Numbered from the stretch's first letter, positions 28,186 through 37,446 are shown. The stretch is DNA of 64,000 bases from Phycisphaerales bacterium (GCA_016709445.1 JADJMV010000019.1:11795-75794); one strand, 5' to 3'. Translations and numbers: made by a program. The notes: generated from the sequence alone by a model not told the origin.

Positions 28186-30183
28186 TTACGAGCCCGGGAG
28201 GTACTTTTCCATCCAGTCGTCCTGGCGGAGCACGGCCTCGCGTCCGTGGCGGGCGTGGGCCTCGCTGCGCCGCTGGGCCAGGCGGAAGAGGCGGCCGACG
28301 CCCGGGGTCTCGGAGATCTCCTCGCCTTTGGCGATGCGCCCGACGGCGCGGGCGAGACCCTTGGCTTGCTGGCGCACCAGTTCGTCTTCGAGCGAGACGA
28401 AGGTCTGCGACGAGCCCGGATCGCCCTGGCGGCCGGCGCGTCCGATGAACTGCCGGTCGACCCGCTTGGCGCCGTGCATCTCGGTCAGGATGACGTGCAG
28501 CCCGCCCGCCTCGCGGGCCGCGTGGTCGAGCAGGATGTCGGTGCCCCGGCCGGCCATGTTGGTCGCGACGGTGATCGCGGGCTCCTGGCCTGCGCGGCGA
28601 CCGTGTCCCGCGCCGAGGATCAGCTCGGCCTCTTCCTTGTCGTGGAGGGCGTTGAGGACGGTGTGGCCGAGCCCGCGGTTCGAGAGCTTCTCGGCGAGGA
28701 ACTCGCTGGCCGCGATGGAGCGCGTGCCCACGAGCACGGGGCGGCCGGCCTTCTGGAGCTCCACGATCGAGTCGACGATCGCGTTCCACTTGGCCTCGGA
28801 TGTCCGGAACGCCCGCAGTGGCCACTGCTCGCGGATGAGCGGCCGGTTGGTCGGGATGACCACGACCGGGCGGCTGTAGACCTTCTCCATCTCGCCGGTC
28901 GCGTCGGCGGCGGTGCCGGTCATGCCGCAGAGGAAGGGGTAGGACCGGAAGAACCGCTGGAAGCTCATCCGCGCCAGCGTTTCCCGGTCGGCGGTGACGG
29001 TCACGCTCTCCTTGGCCTCGACCGCCTGGTGCAGGCCGTGCTCCCAGGAGCGGTCGGGGAGGAATCGCCCGGTGTATTCGTCGACAATGACGACACGCCC
29101 GTCGACGATGTGGTACTGCTGGCCGTGGCGGTAGCAGCATCGCGCGACGAGCGCCTGGCGCACGAGCTCTTCGGCGCGTCGGGTGGCGCGCCAGAGGGGC
29201 TCGCCCCCGGCGGCGAGGTCGTCGAACATCTGCTCGAGTCGGTGCTCTCCGCGGCGTTTGAGGTCGGCGCGGCGCTTGACGTGGTCGATCTTGAAGTCGG
29301 GTCCCTCGTCGAGCTTGTTGGCGAGGGCCGCGGCGGTGCGGTAGACCTCGGACATCTCGTCTTCCTGGCGTGAGCGGGCGATGATGAGCGGGACGACGCC
29401 CTCGTCGATGAGCACGGCGTCGGCCTCGTCGACGAGGCAGGCTTGGAGGCCCGGCACCAGCGGCCCCGAGCCGGTCTGCGTGAGTTGCTGGCGGCCCGCC
29501 CAGGCGCTGACCATCTGGCCCATGCGGATCTGGTCACGGAGATAGTCGGCGGTGATCTGCTTTGGTGTGCCGTAGACGATCTGGCGTGCGTAGACGTCGA
29601 ACCGGGCGGCGGAGTCCATCTCCTGCTGGATGGCGCCGACCTGGAGCAGGCAGCGGTTGTAGATCGGGGCGCGGCTCTCGGCGTCGCGTTTGGCGAGGTA
29701 GTCGTTGACGGTGAGCACGTGGAGGTGCTTGTGCTTCCAGGCGATGAGCGGGGCGGCGACCGATCCGGTGAGGGTCTTGCCCTCGCCGGTGAGCATCTCG
29801 ACAATGCGTCCGTGGTAGAGCCCGAGGGCCGCCATGAGCTGCACGAGGAATGGTTCCTCGCCGGTGACGCGGCGCGCGACCTCGCGGGTGAGGGCCAGGG
29901 CCCGGCGTACGAGCGCATCGTCCTCTCGCCCCCGCACGAACCGGTCGCGCACCTCGCGGATCTGCTCGTCGAGGGAGGCCTCGGGCAGCGCGCGGATGGA
30001 GGGGGCGAGGGTATCGACGAGCCGGGCCTGCGCCATGAGCCACGAGGGCCGGGCCCGCAGGTTTTTCGCGAGCACGACGCCCTTGTTCGCCAGCGCATCG
30101 AGCCCCTTGGGCACCTCCGGTCGCCGTCGCCGGCTCCGGACCGCCTCGTGGAGTGCGTGGTATCTGGTGAGGGCCTGGGACAT
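28186..30183 (-). CDS. Short SecA paralogue (translocase-type ATPase)
   Basis: 665 residues against 830-1000 for housekeeping SecA. NBD1 has Walker A GEGKT (133-137) and DEAD at 252-255 (SecA usually DEVD). The preprotein-crosslinking region is retained, and NBD2 ends GTDILLDHA..FIGRAGRQGDPGSS. The protein stops where SecA's helical scaffold begins, so the wing domain, most of the scaffold and the zinc C-terminus are missing. It is probably a specialised motor for the HlyD/M50 proteins encoded just upstream, rather than general secretion. The ATG at 30183 was chosen because the upstream in-frame extension is only the octamer repeat. Confidence 0.88.
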   Translation of the reverse strand: MSQALTRYHALHEAVRSRRRRPEVPKGLDALANKGVVLAKNLRARPSWLMAQARLVDTLAPSIRALPEASLDEQIREVRDRFVRGREDDALVRRALALTREVARRVTGEEPFLVQLMAALGLYHGRIVEMLTGEGKTLTGSVAAPLIAWKHKHLHVLTVNDYLAKRDAESRAPIYNRCLLQVGAIQQEMDSAARFDVYARQIVYGTPKQITADYLRDQIRMGQMVSAWAGRQQLTQTGSGPLVPGLQACLVDEADAVLIDEGVVPLIIARSRQEDEMSEVYRTAAALANKLDEGPDFKIDHVKRRADLKRRGEHRLEQMFDDLAAGGEPLWRATRRAEELVRQALVARCCYRHGQQYHIVDGRVVIVDEYTGRFLPDRSWEHGLHQAVEAKESVTVTADRETLARMSFQRFFRSYPFLCGMTGTAADATGEMEKVYSRPVVVIPTNRPLIREQWPLRAFRTSEAKWNAIVDSIVELQKAGRPVLVGTRSIAASEFLAEKLSNRGLGHTVLNALHDKEEAELILGAGHGRRAGQEPAITVATNMAGRGTDILLDHAAREAGGLHVILTEMHGAKRVDRQFIGRAGRQGDPGSSQTFVSLEDELVRQQAKGLARAVGRIAKGEEISETPGVGRLFRLAQRRSEAHARHGREAVLRQDDWMEKYLPGS

Positions 30184-30202
30184 GGCGGGGGGGGGGCGGA
30201 AA

Positions 30203-30258
30203 GGGACAGAGGGACAGAGGGACAAAGGGACGGAGGGACAAAGGGACAAAGGGAGAGG
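30203..30258. repeat. Octanucleotide tandem repeat (GGGACARA type)
   Basis: Seven consecutive 8-nt units, mostly GGGACAGA or GGGACAAA, with drift at both ends. It lies upstream of the SecA-like start codon. The same repeat in the opposite plus-strand orientation is at 49853-49932. Confidence 0.9.
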
Positions 30259-30333
30259 TGGACGGGGGACAGGGGGGGGGGCGGGGTCGATTCGATTGGG
30301 TTGGGGTTCTGGGCAGATGTTCCTTGGCTCAGC

Positions 30334-32517
30334 CTAGATATTCACCTTCCCCTGCACCATCTTGTGCAGGCGGTCGAGCCACTGCTCGAGGAGGGGCTTG
30401 GCGGGGAGTGTGAACCTCAGGCTGACGCGTTCGCCCGGCATGCCGAGCCAGCGGTGGGCGGAGAGGTCGGAGGCGGTGTCGGCGAGGCGGAGATACATCT
30501 TGAACTGCGGGTTCTTGGCGATGAGCCCGTCCTTCTGGCTCTGGCTGGTCTGCACCTGTCCGCCGCCCTGGGCGCTGAACGACGCGTGCGGCAGGTTCTT
30601 CTGCCCCGCCTCCTCCATGCGTTCGACCTCGGCCGGGAGCGCATCCTGGACGCGCGAGAACAGCCTGGCCTCGGCCGTGAAGCCGTCGAGGCCCAGTGAC
30701 ATGGGCCACGCGGCCTCGCGCTGGTCGAGCAGCGCGGTGATCCGGAGGTCGGCGGGGTCCACGACCTGGCAGGCCATATCGCCCTGCTGGACATACTTGC
30801 CGACGATGTCGGCCGGGTCCTTTCCGACGAGACGCCCGTCGCGGGGGGCGCGGACGACCAGCTCGTCCAGCCGCTCGCTGTAGTAGCTCTCCTGATCGTG
30901 GAGGGCCACGATGCGTTCGCGGGCGATCTGCGCCTGCGCGGCCTGGGCCTTGCCCATGGCCCGCTGCTCGAGGGCCTGGGCCTCGTGGATCTGGGCGCGG
31001 ATCTGCTCGAGCTTGGAGACGATCTGGTCGTTCGAGCAGGTCAGGATCGGATCGCCCTTGCGCACGATGTCGCCGCTGCGGACGTGTGCCGCCTCGACGA
31101 ACCCGGCGGTGCCGAAGAAGACGCCCGTATCCTGCTCGCTCTCGATCACACCGGTGGCGCGCCGGTGGTCATCGAAGGGGACCAGGCCGATCAGCCCGAG
31201 CCCGAGTGCGATGGACACGAGGCTGGTGGCCACGACGCGCCCGCGGCAATCGGCGATGTTGGAGCCGGTGGCAAGCCAGTGGATGAACTTGCCGACGGGC
31301 AGGATGAACCACATGCCGGCGGTCCAGACCGCGAGCACGAGCCCCAGGGCGAACAAGCGCCCCATGACGCTGAGGGTGATCGAAACGAAGAGGAAGACGC
31401 GGTAGATCATCGCGCCGGCGCCGTAGGCGATCAGGATGCCGGCCTCGGCTCGCGAGGAGGTGGGCGGGGTCTCGTTCTTGAGGCGGAAGACGTGGACCTT
31501 CCAGAGATACTGGAGCATCTTCATCGAGCGCTGCATGAGGTTGGGCACCTCGAGCAGGTCGGAGAGGATGAAGTAGCCGTCGAACCGCATCAGCGGGTTG
31601 GCGTTGAAGATCACGGTGCTGACGCTCGCGGTGAACATCGCGTTGTAGGCGACCTGGCGCGCGAGCGAGCCGTCCGGCGTGCTCTTCCAGACGAGGGCGG
31701 CGATGCCGGCGACGAAGAGCTCGAAGATCATGCCGCCGGCGCCCACGGCCATCCGCTTCCACTTGCTGGGGAGGGCCCAGGCGGTCGAGGCGTCGACGTA
31801 GGGGGCGGGGAAGAGCACGAGGAGCATGAACCCGAACTCGGGCACCTGCCCCCCGAACCGCTTGCAGATGACGCCGTGCCCGGTCTCGTGGATGGCCTTG
31901 GTGACGATGAAGACCACGATCAGCCAGCCCCAGTTGGCCGGCGCCATGGCCGAATCGACGCCGTTCTTGAGCGCCTCCCATTCCGGGATGACCTGCATGA
32001 AGCAGAAGGTGACGAAGGCGAGCCAGGCCAGGAAGCCCCATCGGTTCAGGAGCGGGCGTAGGATCGGCTCGATCCAGGCGAGGTAGCGGTCCGGGTTGAA
32101 CACCCGGATCTTGAAGTACATGATGCCGATGGCCTGCTGGGCGGCCTTGGCCTTGGTGCGTTCGCGCCCTCGCCGGAGCAACTGCTCGGTCTCGGGGGCC
32201 ACGTCGGCCGAGAGCAGGTTCGAGTTGTAGAGCTGGCTGATGAGCTGGATGGCCTCGCCCTGGGTGGGGGCCGCGTCGCCGTGCCGCTCGAGGACGATCT
32301 TCCAGATCTCCTCGACGGTCCGCAGCCCGTCGAAGAGCCCGACAAACTCGTGGGCGATGGGATTGAGGCGGTAGAACTGGTTGCTCGAGGGGTCGCGGAC
32401 GACGTGCCAGCGGCGGCCGCGATAGAACTGGCGCGTGATCTGCACGTGCGGGCGCAGGCGCGCCTTCATCGTGCGGACGCGGTGCCAGAATGGGGAGAAT
32501 GTGGGGCGTTCGGCCAA
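30334..32517 (-). CDS. PqqD-like/M50 peptidase/HlyD fusion membrane protein
   Basis: 727 residues. Residues ~25-105 resemble a PqqD-type domain (HVVRDPSSNQFYRLNPIAHE, TVEEIWKIV). Next is an integral-membrane M50 (site-2 protease) domain with zinc motif HETGH at 210-214 and NPLMRFDGY at 307-315. The C-terminal ~260 residues are HlyD-like: a lipoyl-type hairpin with a coiled coil (KLEQIRAQIHEAQALEQR) and RAPRDGRLVGKDPADIVGKY. A TTG start at 32517 is chosen because GAGG lies 7 nt before it; the ATG at 32469 has no Shine-Dalgarno and would trim the N-terminus. Likely an inner-membrane component of an export complex with the neighbouring HlyD and SecA-like proteins. Confidence 0.85.
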   Translation of the reverse strand: MAERPTFSPFWHRVRTMKARLRPHVQITRQFYRGRRWHVVRDPSSNQFYRLNPIAHEFVGLFDGLRTVEEIWKIVLERHGDAAPTQGEAIQLISQLYNSNLLSADVAPETEQLLRRGRERTKAKAAQQAIGIMYFKIRVFNPDRYLAWIEPILRPLLNRWGFLAWLAFVTFCFMQVIPEWEALKNGVDSAMAPANWGWLIVVFIVTKAIHETGHGVICKRFGGQVPEFGFMLLVLFPAPYVDASTAWALPSKWKRMAVGAGGMIFELFVAGIAALVWKSTPDGSLARQVAYNAMFTASVSTVIFNANPLMRFDGYFILSDLLEVPNLMQRSMKMLQYLWKVHVFRLKNETPPTSSRAEAGILIAYGAGAMIYRVFLFVSITLSVMGRLFALGLVLAVWTAGMWFILPVGKFIHWLATGSNIADCRGRVVATSLVSIALGLGLIGLVPFDDHRRATGVIESEQDTGVFFGTAGFVEAAHVRSGDIVRKGDPILTCSNDQIVSKLEQIRAQIHEAQALEQRAMGKAQAAQAQIARERIVALHDQESYYSERLDELVVRAPRDGRLVGKDPADIVGKYVQQGDMACQVVDPADLRITALLDQREAAWPMSLGLDGFTAEARLFSRVQDALPAEVERMEEAGQKNLPHASFSAQGGGQVQTSQSQKDGLIAKNPQFKMYLRLADTASDLSAHRWLGMPGERVSLRFTLPAKPLLEQWLDRLHKMVQGKVNI

Positions 32518-32619
32518 GGTCTGTCCTCAAGGGGCCGCATGGCCGTTGCGCCGTGGGGCCAAGCCGTCGTTCGGAATGCGTCCGGCGCTACCACTTCGTC
32601 CGGCGCTTCGGGCGGTTCG

Positions 32620-34617
32620 TCACCACCACAGCCACAGCCTCAGGGTGTCGCGGATGCGGCGGGTGCCGATGTCCAGCAGGCTGCGCTTGCCGGTGTTGAA
32701 TTTGGCGAGTCCTTCCATGCCCGGCCTCATCCAGCCGGCGGCCTTGGTCAGCTTGGCGCGGACCTCGAAGGCGTTCCGGCGGTCCTCGTCGGGGTTGGCC
32801 TGCGGGACGATCCGCTCGACGGCGAAGGGGAATCGCTGACCGGGGAAGGCCTTGGTCGCCAGGTCGCCCGTGGTCGGGTGGTCGGGGTCGCTGGAGATGA
32901 GGGCCACATCCTTGTCGCTGACCCTGGCCACCATCACCATCCTGTCGACCGGCGCGACCATGAACAGGGCCTGCCCCAGCTTCACCGACGCGCCGATCAT
33001 TTCCTTGAGGTCGCCCTCGATGATCGTGCCGGAGATGGGCGAGCGGATGACGGCCTTCTCGATCAGGAGGTCGAAGAGATCGATCTTGGATTGGTACTGC
33101 TCGATCTGGGCCGAGGTCTGGGAGTATTCATCGAGCTTGCCCGCAGTCAGGGCGGCGTCGGCCTTCTTGGTCGCCTCGGCGAGCTGGTTGACGGCCTCGA
33201 GCCGCTGGAGCTTCAGCTCGGTCGTGTCGAGCTCGGCGAGGACCTGCCCCGCCTCCACGGGCTCGCCGGACTCGATGCCCTCGGGCACGCTCGCGATGAT
33301 CCCGTCGAAGGGCACGCTGATCGTCCGCTGCTCCTCGGCGCGCAGGGTCACCGGCGCCTCGATGCGGTACTCGACGTGCACCAGCGTGACCGCCAACGCC
33401 ACGGCCACGACGGCGACGCCCGCGAGCTTCCACACCGTGTGCTTGGTGCCGACCAGCCATGCGCCGGCCTCGAGCGTCGCGTCCCAGCTGCGCAGGGCGA
33501 CATTCCGGTCGTCGCTCCGCCGCAGGGCGAGGACGGGCGCGATGAGGTCCATCGTGCTCTGGAGCAACTCGAGCATTGCCAGGTCGATCCGGCCTTCGCC
33601 GGTCGACTCGACGGTGACGACGCCGACCACATCCTCATCGACCCGGAGCGGGAGGGAGGCGATCTTCAGCTTGGCATCGGCGGTTGCCAGCTCGCGGTGG
33701 GCGTGGGTGATCGCCTGCGCCAGCAGCACGTCGGCGTCCTCGCCCGGCTGGGACGCCCGCTCCGGAGGCTGGGGGTAGAGCACCGGCTGGTCCTGGTCGA
33801 AGCACTCATCCATCGCGGCCTCGAGCTTCTGCACCATCGCCATGCGGCGATCGATAAGCTCGGTGTCGCTGATGGCGACGGTCTTGACCGTGGCGCCCTC
33901 GCCCTTGCGCCCGATCCCCTTGGCCCAACCCAACGCCACGCGGTCGGCCCCGAGCTGGCGTGAGAGGTCGTTGACCAATTGGAGGCCCGCACCCTTGAAG
34001 TTCGGGGCGGTATTGATCGAGGCGATCAGGCGCGTCGCCAGGTCGAGGGCGATGCTGGAGGCCCGCGTGCGCCGGAGCAACTGGTTGGCGGCGTGGCCAT
34101 GCGTGTAGCCGCACATCAGCTCCACGAGAGCGGCCGTCGTCTGCAGCGCCTGCTGCGAGCGTTGGTCGAGGAGCAGCGTCACGACGTGGCGGACGCCGGC
34201 GGGGGACTCGGTCCCGGCCGAGAGCGGGGCCGCGATGAGGTATCCCTTGTGGCTCGACTCGTAGAAGGGGGTTTCGTCCTCGAGCCCGAAGACCGCAACC
34301 TTGGCGCCGATGGCGGCTTCACGCACCGCGGCCTTGCATTCCCGGGCCCGATCAACCTGCGTGTCGGCCACCGGCTGGCCCGATCGCTCCTGGTCGGGCA
34401 GCATGGGCCAGACCGCCAGAGCCCTCGGCTCGACCTCCGCGCCGGCGTCGTCGTCGGTGACGCCGGCGGCGAAGAGGACGGCTTGCCTCGCCCCGGCCGC
34501 CTGGGCGAGCACGGCGAGCAGCCGCATGAGAAAGGCGCGGTCGTCCGGCGCGGGGTTGGTGAGTTCCGCGACGACACGCTGCCACCCCGGCGCCCGGAGC
34601 TTGGAAAGGTCGATCAC
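32620..34617 (-). CDS. GAF-domain HlyD-family membrane-fusion protein
   Basis: 665 residues. The N-terminal cytoplasmic ~390 residues contain a GAF-like domain (LATRLIASINTAPNFKGAG.., VVGVVTVES). One transmembrane helix sits near 396-413. A HlyD/RND-adaptor periplasmic region follows: EQRTISVPFDGIIASVPEG, a coiled-coil stretch (KLQRLEAVNQLAEATKKADA), then VIRSPISGTIIEG and FEVRAKLTKAAGWMRPGMEG. GAF fused to an adaptor is unusual and suggests that a small molecule or state sensed in the cytoplasm gates export. A GTG start at 34617 overlaps the upstream stop (GTGA), implying translational coupling. Confidence 0.85.
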   Translation of the reverse strand: MIDLSKLRAPGWQRVVAELTNPAPDDRAFLMRLLAVLAQAAGARQAVLFAAGVTDDDAGAEVEPRALAVWPMLPDQERSGQPVADTQVDRARECKAAVREAAIGAKVAVFGLEDETPFYESSHKGYLIAAPLSAGTESPAGVRHVVTLLLDQRSQQALQTTAALVELMCGYTHGHAANQLLRRTRASSIALDLATRLIASINTAPNFKGAGLQLVNDLSRQLGADRVALGWAKGIGRKGEGATVKTVAISDTELIDRRMAMVQKLEAAMDECFDQDQPVLYPQPPERASQPGEDADVLLAQAITHAHRELATADAKLKIASLPLRVDEDVVGVVTVESTGEGRIDLAMLELLQSTMDLIAPVLALRRSDDRNVALRSWDATLEAGAWLVGTKHTVWKLAGVAVVAVALAVTLVHVEYRIEAPVTLRAEEQRTISVPFDGIIASVPEGIESGEPVEAGQVLAELDTTELKLQRLEAVNQLAEATKKADAALTAGKLDEYSQTSAQIEQYQSKIDLFDLLIEKAVIRSPISGTIIEGDLKEMIGASVKLGQALFMVAPVDRMVMVARVSDKDVALISSDPDHPTTGDLATKAFPGQRFPFAVERIVPQANPDEDRRNAFEVRAKLTKAAGWMRPGMEGLAKFNTGKRSLLDIGTRRIRDTLRLWLWW

Positions 34618-35555
34618 CGCTGCGCCTCCGCCGTCTTCACTGGCTTGGACGGGTCCACGATCTGGTCGCTCCACTCGGCGGAGGGCTCGCTGAACCGCAC
34701 CCAGCAGTTCACACCCGGGACCACTCCGACCTTGTTGGCCATCTCCACGCGGATGCGGCGTGTGCCGCTCGAGGCGTCGGCCGTCGGCGCAACCTCGATG
34801 ACCTTTCCAGTAAAGACGCGCCTGGCCACATCTTCCTGCAGCAGAATCCAGGCCGGCGAGCCCACCTCGAGGCCGGCCGAGATCGCCAGCGCGGTGGGCG
34901 CCGGCACGTCGATCCAGATCGGGTCGACAGCCACGACGCGGACGACCGGCTCACCCTCGCGAACCGACTGCCCCTGGTCGACCTGCACCACGTCGACCAC
35001 CCCGTCGAAGGGGGCCCGGAGGCTCAACTTCTGGACCCGCGCCTCGGCCTTGGAGGCCTGCAAGTCGCTGAGCACCTGGTTGAGCACGGCGAGGTCGACG
35101 TCGATCCTGGCCGTCTCCATGGCCACCCTGGCCCGGTCCTTCTCGAGTTCGCTCCCCGCGCCACGGTCGGAGGCGTCCATTTGCCGCTGGTATTCGACCT
35201 CCGCGAGCTGCGCCTGGGCCTTGGCCCGCTCGACCGGCAGGGTGGTCTCCGCCCGAGCCCGCTGGAACTTGGCCTCGGCCACGTCCTCGCTGTCGTCGCC
35301 CCGAACCAGCAGGTCCCCCGCCTTCACCCGCTGCCCGCCCTTGGCGAGCACTTGCTCGACGCTTGTCGAGAGTGTGAAGCCCATGACGGCATCCTGACTC
35401 GGCTTGGCAATCGCCTTCTCGCCCCCAAAGGAGACCCACCAGCCCGGCGAGTTCGACTCCGGCTGCGCTCCTCGCGCCGGCCCCAGGCCCGTGAGAGCCC
35501 CCAGCCCGGCCCCGAGGAGGACGAGCACGCCGATCGACCGCCCCACGTGACGCAT
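34614..35555 (-). CDS. HlyD-family periplasmic adaptor
   Basis: 313 residues. Signal peptide MRHVGRSIGVLVLLGAGLGA ending around ARGA. Adaptor features follow: GQRVKAGDLLVRGDD, a helical hairpin (AEAKFQRARAETTLPVERAK), LRAPFDGVVDVVQVDQGQSV and a beta-barrel segment. The ATG at 35555 was chosen for AAGGA seven bases upstream; ATG at 35570 lacks a Shine-Dalgarno. First gene of the HlyD > GAF-HlyD > M50-HlyD > SecA-like series. No TolC-like outer-membrane gene is in the window. Confidence 0.83.
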   Translation of the reverse strand: MRHVGRSIGVLVLLGAGLGALTGLGPARGAQPESNSPGWWVSFGGEKAIAKPSQDAVMGFTLSTSVEQVLAKGGQRVKAGDLLVRGDDSEDVAEAKFQRARAETTLPVERAKAQAQLAEVEYQRQMDASDRGAGSELEKDRARVAMETARIDVDLAVLNQVLSDLQASKAEARVQKLSLRAPFDGVVDVVQVDQGQSVREGEPVVRVVAVDPIWIDVPAPTALAISAGLEVGSPAWILLQEDVARRVFTGKVIEVAPTADASSGTRRIRVEMANKVGVVPGVNCWVRFSEPSAEWSDQIVDPSKPVKTAEAQR

Positions 35556-35575
35556 GGTCCGTTCCTTCATATCCA

Positions 35576-35581
35576 AAGTAT
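35576..35581 (-). promoter_or_regulatory. -10-like box (TATACT-type) before the export-module genes
   Basis: Read on the minus strand, TATACT lies about 20 nt upstream of the ATG at 35555, placing a start site just before its AAGGA ribosome site. No convincing -35. The rest of the 250-base divergent region up to the aminotransferase shows nothing else. Confidence 0.35.
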
Positions 35582-35826
35582 AGAAAGCCGTTCGGACACC
35601 CCCGCTCGGGTGGCGTCCTCCCCGCCGGGCCCCCCACCGGGTGCCATTCGGGGCCGGCCGCGGGTCTCCCGCGTGCGGGGGCGGGTCGCTCGCCGGCGAG
35701 CAACCATACGCACCCCTCGACCCCGGGTTGCGGCCACCTCCCTATCGTTGCCGGTGGTCCTCGTGTCCGGCGCACCCGCCGGACCGACCACAGGCCAACC
35801 GAAGGCCTCACAACGAGGAGACTCCC

Positions 35827-36990
35827 GTGAGCACCGCCACCGCCTCCACGCTCGCCCTCCGGGGCGGCACGCCCGTCTCGGCCACCCCCGTCCCCTTCAT
35901 GAAGCCCCAACTCCACGAGGAGGACATCCAGGCGGCCATCGTGGTTCTCCGGTCTGGCATGCTCCGGGCCTCCAAGAAGTGTGCCGAACTCGAGGAGCGG
36001 TTTGCCGCACTCACCGACGCCCGCCACGGCCTGACCTGCGCCAATGGCACCACGGCGCTGCAGCTCGCGTACGGGGCCCTCTTTGAGCCGGGCGACGAGA
36101 TCCTCGTGCCGGCCTGGACATACATCGCGACGGTGAGCATGGTGGTGGCCGCGGGATGCGTGCCGGTGTTTGTGGACTGCCTGGAGGACACCTTCCAGAT
36201 GGATCCGGCGGACGCGGCGCGGAAGGTCACGGCGAAGACGCGGGGGATCGCGGCGACCCACCTCTATGGCTGCCCGGTCGATATCGATGCGTTCGAGGCA
36301 TTGGCCAAGAAGCACAAGCTCCGCGTGGTGTACGACGCGGCGCAGAGCCACCTGGCCCGGTTTGGTGGCAGTGGGATCGGCGCGTACGGCGACATCGTGA
36401 CCTACTCGTTCTACGCCACCAAGAACCTGGGCACCGGCGAGGGCGGCCTGGTCACGTGCAACGATGACACGCTCAACCGCGACCTGGGGCTGCTCCGCTC
36501 GCACGGCGAGACCGACAAGTATCTCCACGAGCGGATCGGGTTCAACTACCGGATGAACGACATCACCGGCGCGATCGGCTGCTCGAGGCTCGACCGGCTC
36601 GAGGCGGAGACCAAGGCCCGGCAGGCCGCGGCCGCCCGCTTCGACGAGATCGTCGGCGCGATCGACGGTCTCACGCCCCCGGCCGTGACCCCGAAGGGCG
36701 AGGCGGTGTGGCACCTCTACACGGTGAAGTTCGACACGGATCGATTCACCTGCACCCGCGACGAGTTCTGCGACGCGCTCAAGGCCGAGGGCGTGCCGAC
36801 GGCGGTGCACTACCCCCGGGCGACGGTCGACCAGCCGGCGCTCTCGAAGTGGAACAGGCACAACACCCCGATCGCCAGCTCGCTCTCGGCGCGGGTGTTC
36901 AGCTTGCCGATGCACCACGGGCTCACGGAGGAGCACTTCCGCACGATCGCCGATGCGCTCGAGAAGGTGGCTGGGGCGTACCGGGCCTGA
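35827..36990 (+). CDS. DegT/DnrJ/EryC1 sugar aminotransferase
   Basis: 387 residues. PLP-dependent transaminase of nucleotide-sugar pathways (ArnB/AHBA-synthase-like). Visible are ANGTTALQLAYGAL (phosphate-binding turn), DAAQSHLARFGG (PLP ring Asp, AQSH) and SFYATKNLGTGEGG with the Schiff-base lysine near residue 199. The GTG at 35827 has GAGGAG upstream (CGAGGAGACTCCC-GTG). The product sugar is unknown; it probably feeds glycan synthesis with the later glycosyltransferases. Confidence 0.92.
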   Translation: MSTATASTLALRGGTPVSATPVPFMKPQLHEEDIQAAIVVLRSGMLRASKKCAELEERFAALTDARHGLTCANGTTALQLAYGALFEPGDEILVPAWTYIATVSMVVAAGCVPVFVDCLEDTFQMDPADAARKVTAKTRGIAATHLYGCPVDIDAFEALAKKHKLRVVYDAAQSHLARFGGSGIGAYGDIVTYSFYATKNLGTGEGGLVTCNDDTLNRDLGLLRSHGETDKYLHERIGFNYRMNDITGAIGCSRLDRLEAETKARQAAAARFDEIVGAIDGLTPPAVTPKGEAVWHLYTVKFDTDRFTCTRDEFCDALKAEGVPTAVHYPRATVDQPALSKWNRHNTPIASSLSARVFSLPMHHGLTEEHFRTIADALEKVAGAYRA

Positions 36991-37012
36991 GCCGGGGTGT
37001 TGGACGGGACGC

Positions 37013-37441
37013 TCAGCGGGGCGGGCGTTGGAGGGCGGGCTTGCGGGCCTTGCGCCGGATCCAGTTCATCGCCAGCATCACCCGCTCACGCCTCGCGATC
37101 GCCAGTTCCAGCCGACGCTTGCCGGGAAACTCGACGAGGATCAGCCCGGCCACGATGGTGAGGAGCCCCTGCCCGGGCAACGCCAGCAGGGCCACGCCGA
37201 GGACCAACAGCGCCGCGCCGAGCACGTTCTTGGCGATGCGGAACGTCCATCGCAGCGCCGGATGGGCCCGGACGAACCTCGCGGGGGGTCGTCGCCGGGC
37301 GGCGAAGTAGTCCTCGGGCAGCCCGGCGATCACGAGGGGGAAGGCCAGCACCGCGACGGCCGCCGTACACACCGAGGCCGCCACGATCATCCACGCCAGG
37401 GTCTGGTGCGCCCCGAGCCATGTCGCGAGGCCTTCGAGCAT
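37013..37441 (-). CDS. PGPGW-type transmembrane protein
   Basis: 142 residues with two hydrophobic regions: LAWMIVAASVCTAAVAVLAF and NVLGAALLVLGVALLALPGQ. The LPGQGLLTIVAGLILVEFPGKRR segment matches the putative transmembrane PGPGW family. Function unknown. A TACGCT box lies 5 nt before the ATG, with no Shine-Dalgarno. Confidence 0.8.
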   Translation of the reverse strand: MLEGLATWLGAHQTLAWMIVAASVCTAAVAVLAFPLVIAGLPEDYFAARRRPPARFVRAHPALRWTFRIAKNVLGAALLVLGVALLALPGQGLLTIVAGLILVEFPGKRRLELAIARRERVMLAMNWIRRKARKPALQRPPR

Positions 37442-37446
37442 GGCAG

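Noticed and set aside
28090..29373. Plus-strand open frame opposite the SecA-like gene
   Set aside because: The minus strand carries Walker motifs and NBD2 signatures; the plus frame is low-complexity.
30184..30249. N-terminal extension of the SecA-like protein
   Set aside because: It encodes only LCPSVPLS-type repeats from the octamer tandem repeat.
34618..34674. 19-codon N-terminal extension of the GAF-HlyD gene
   Set aside because: The GTG at 34617 overlaps the preceding stop, and the extension lies in the upstream gene.
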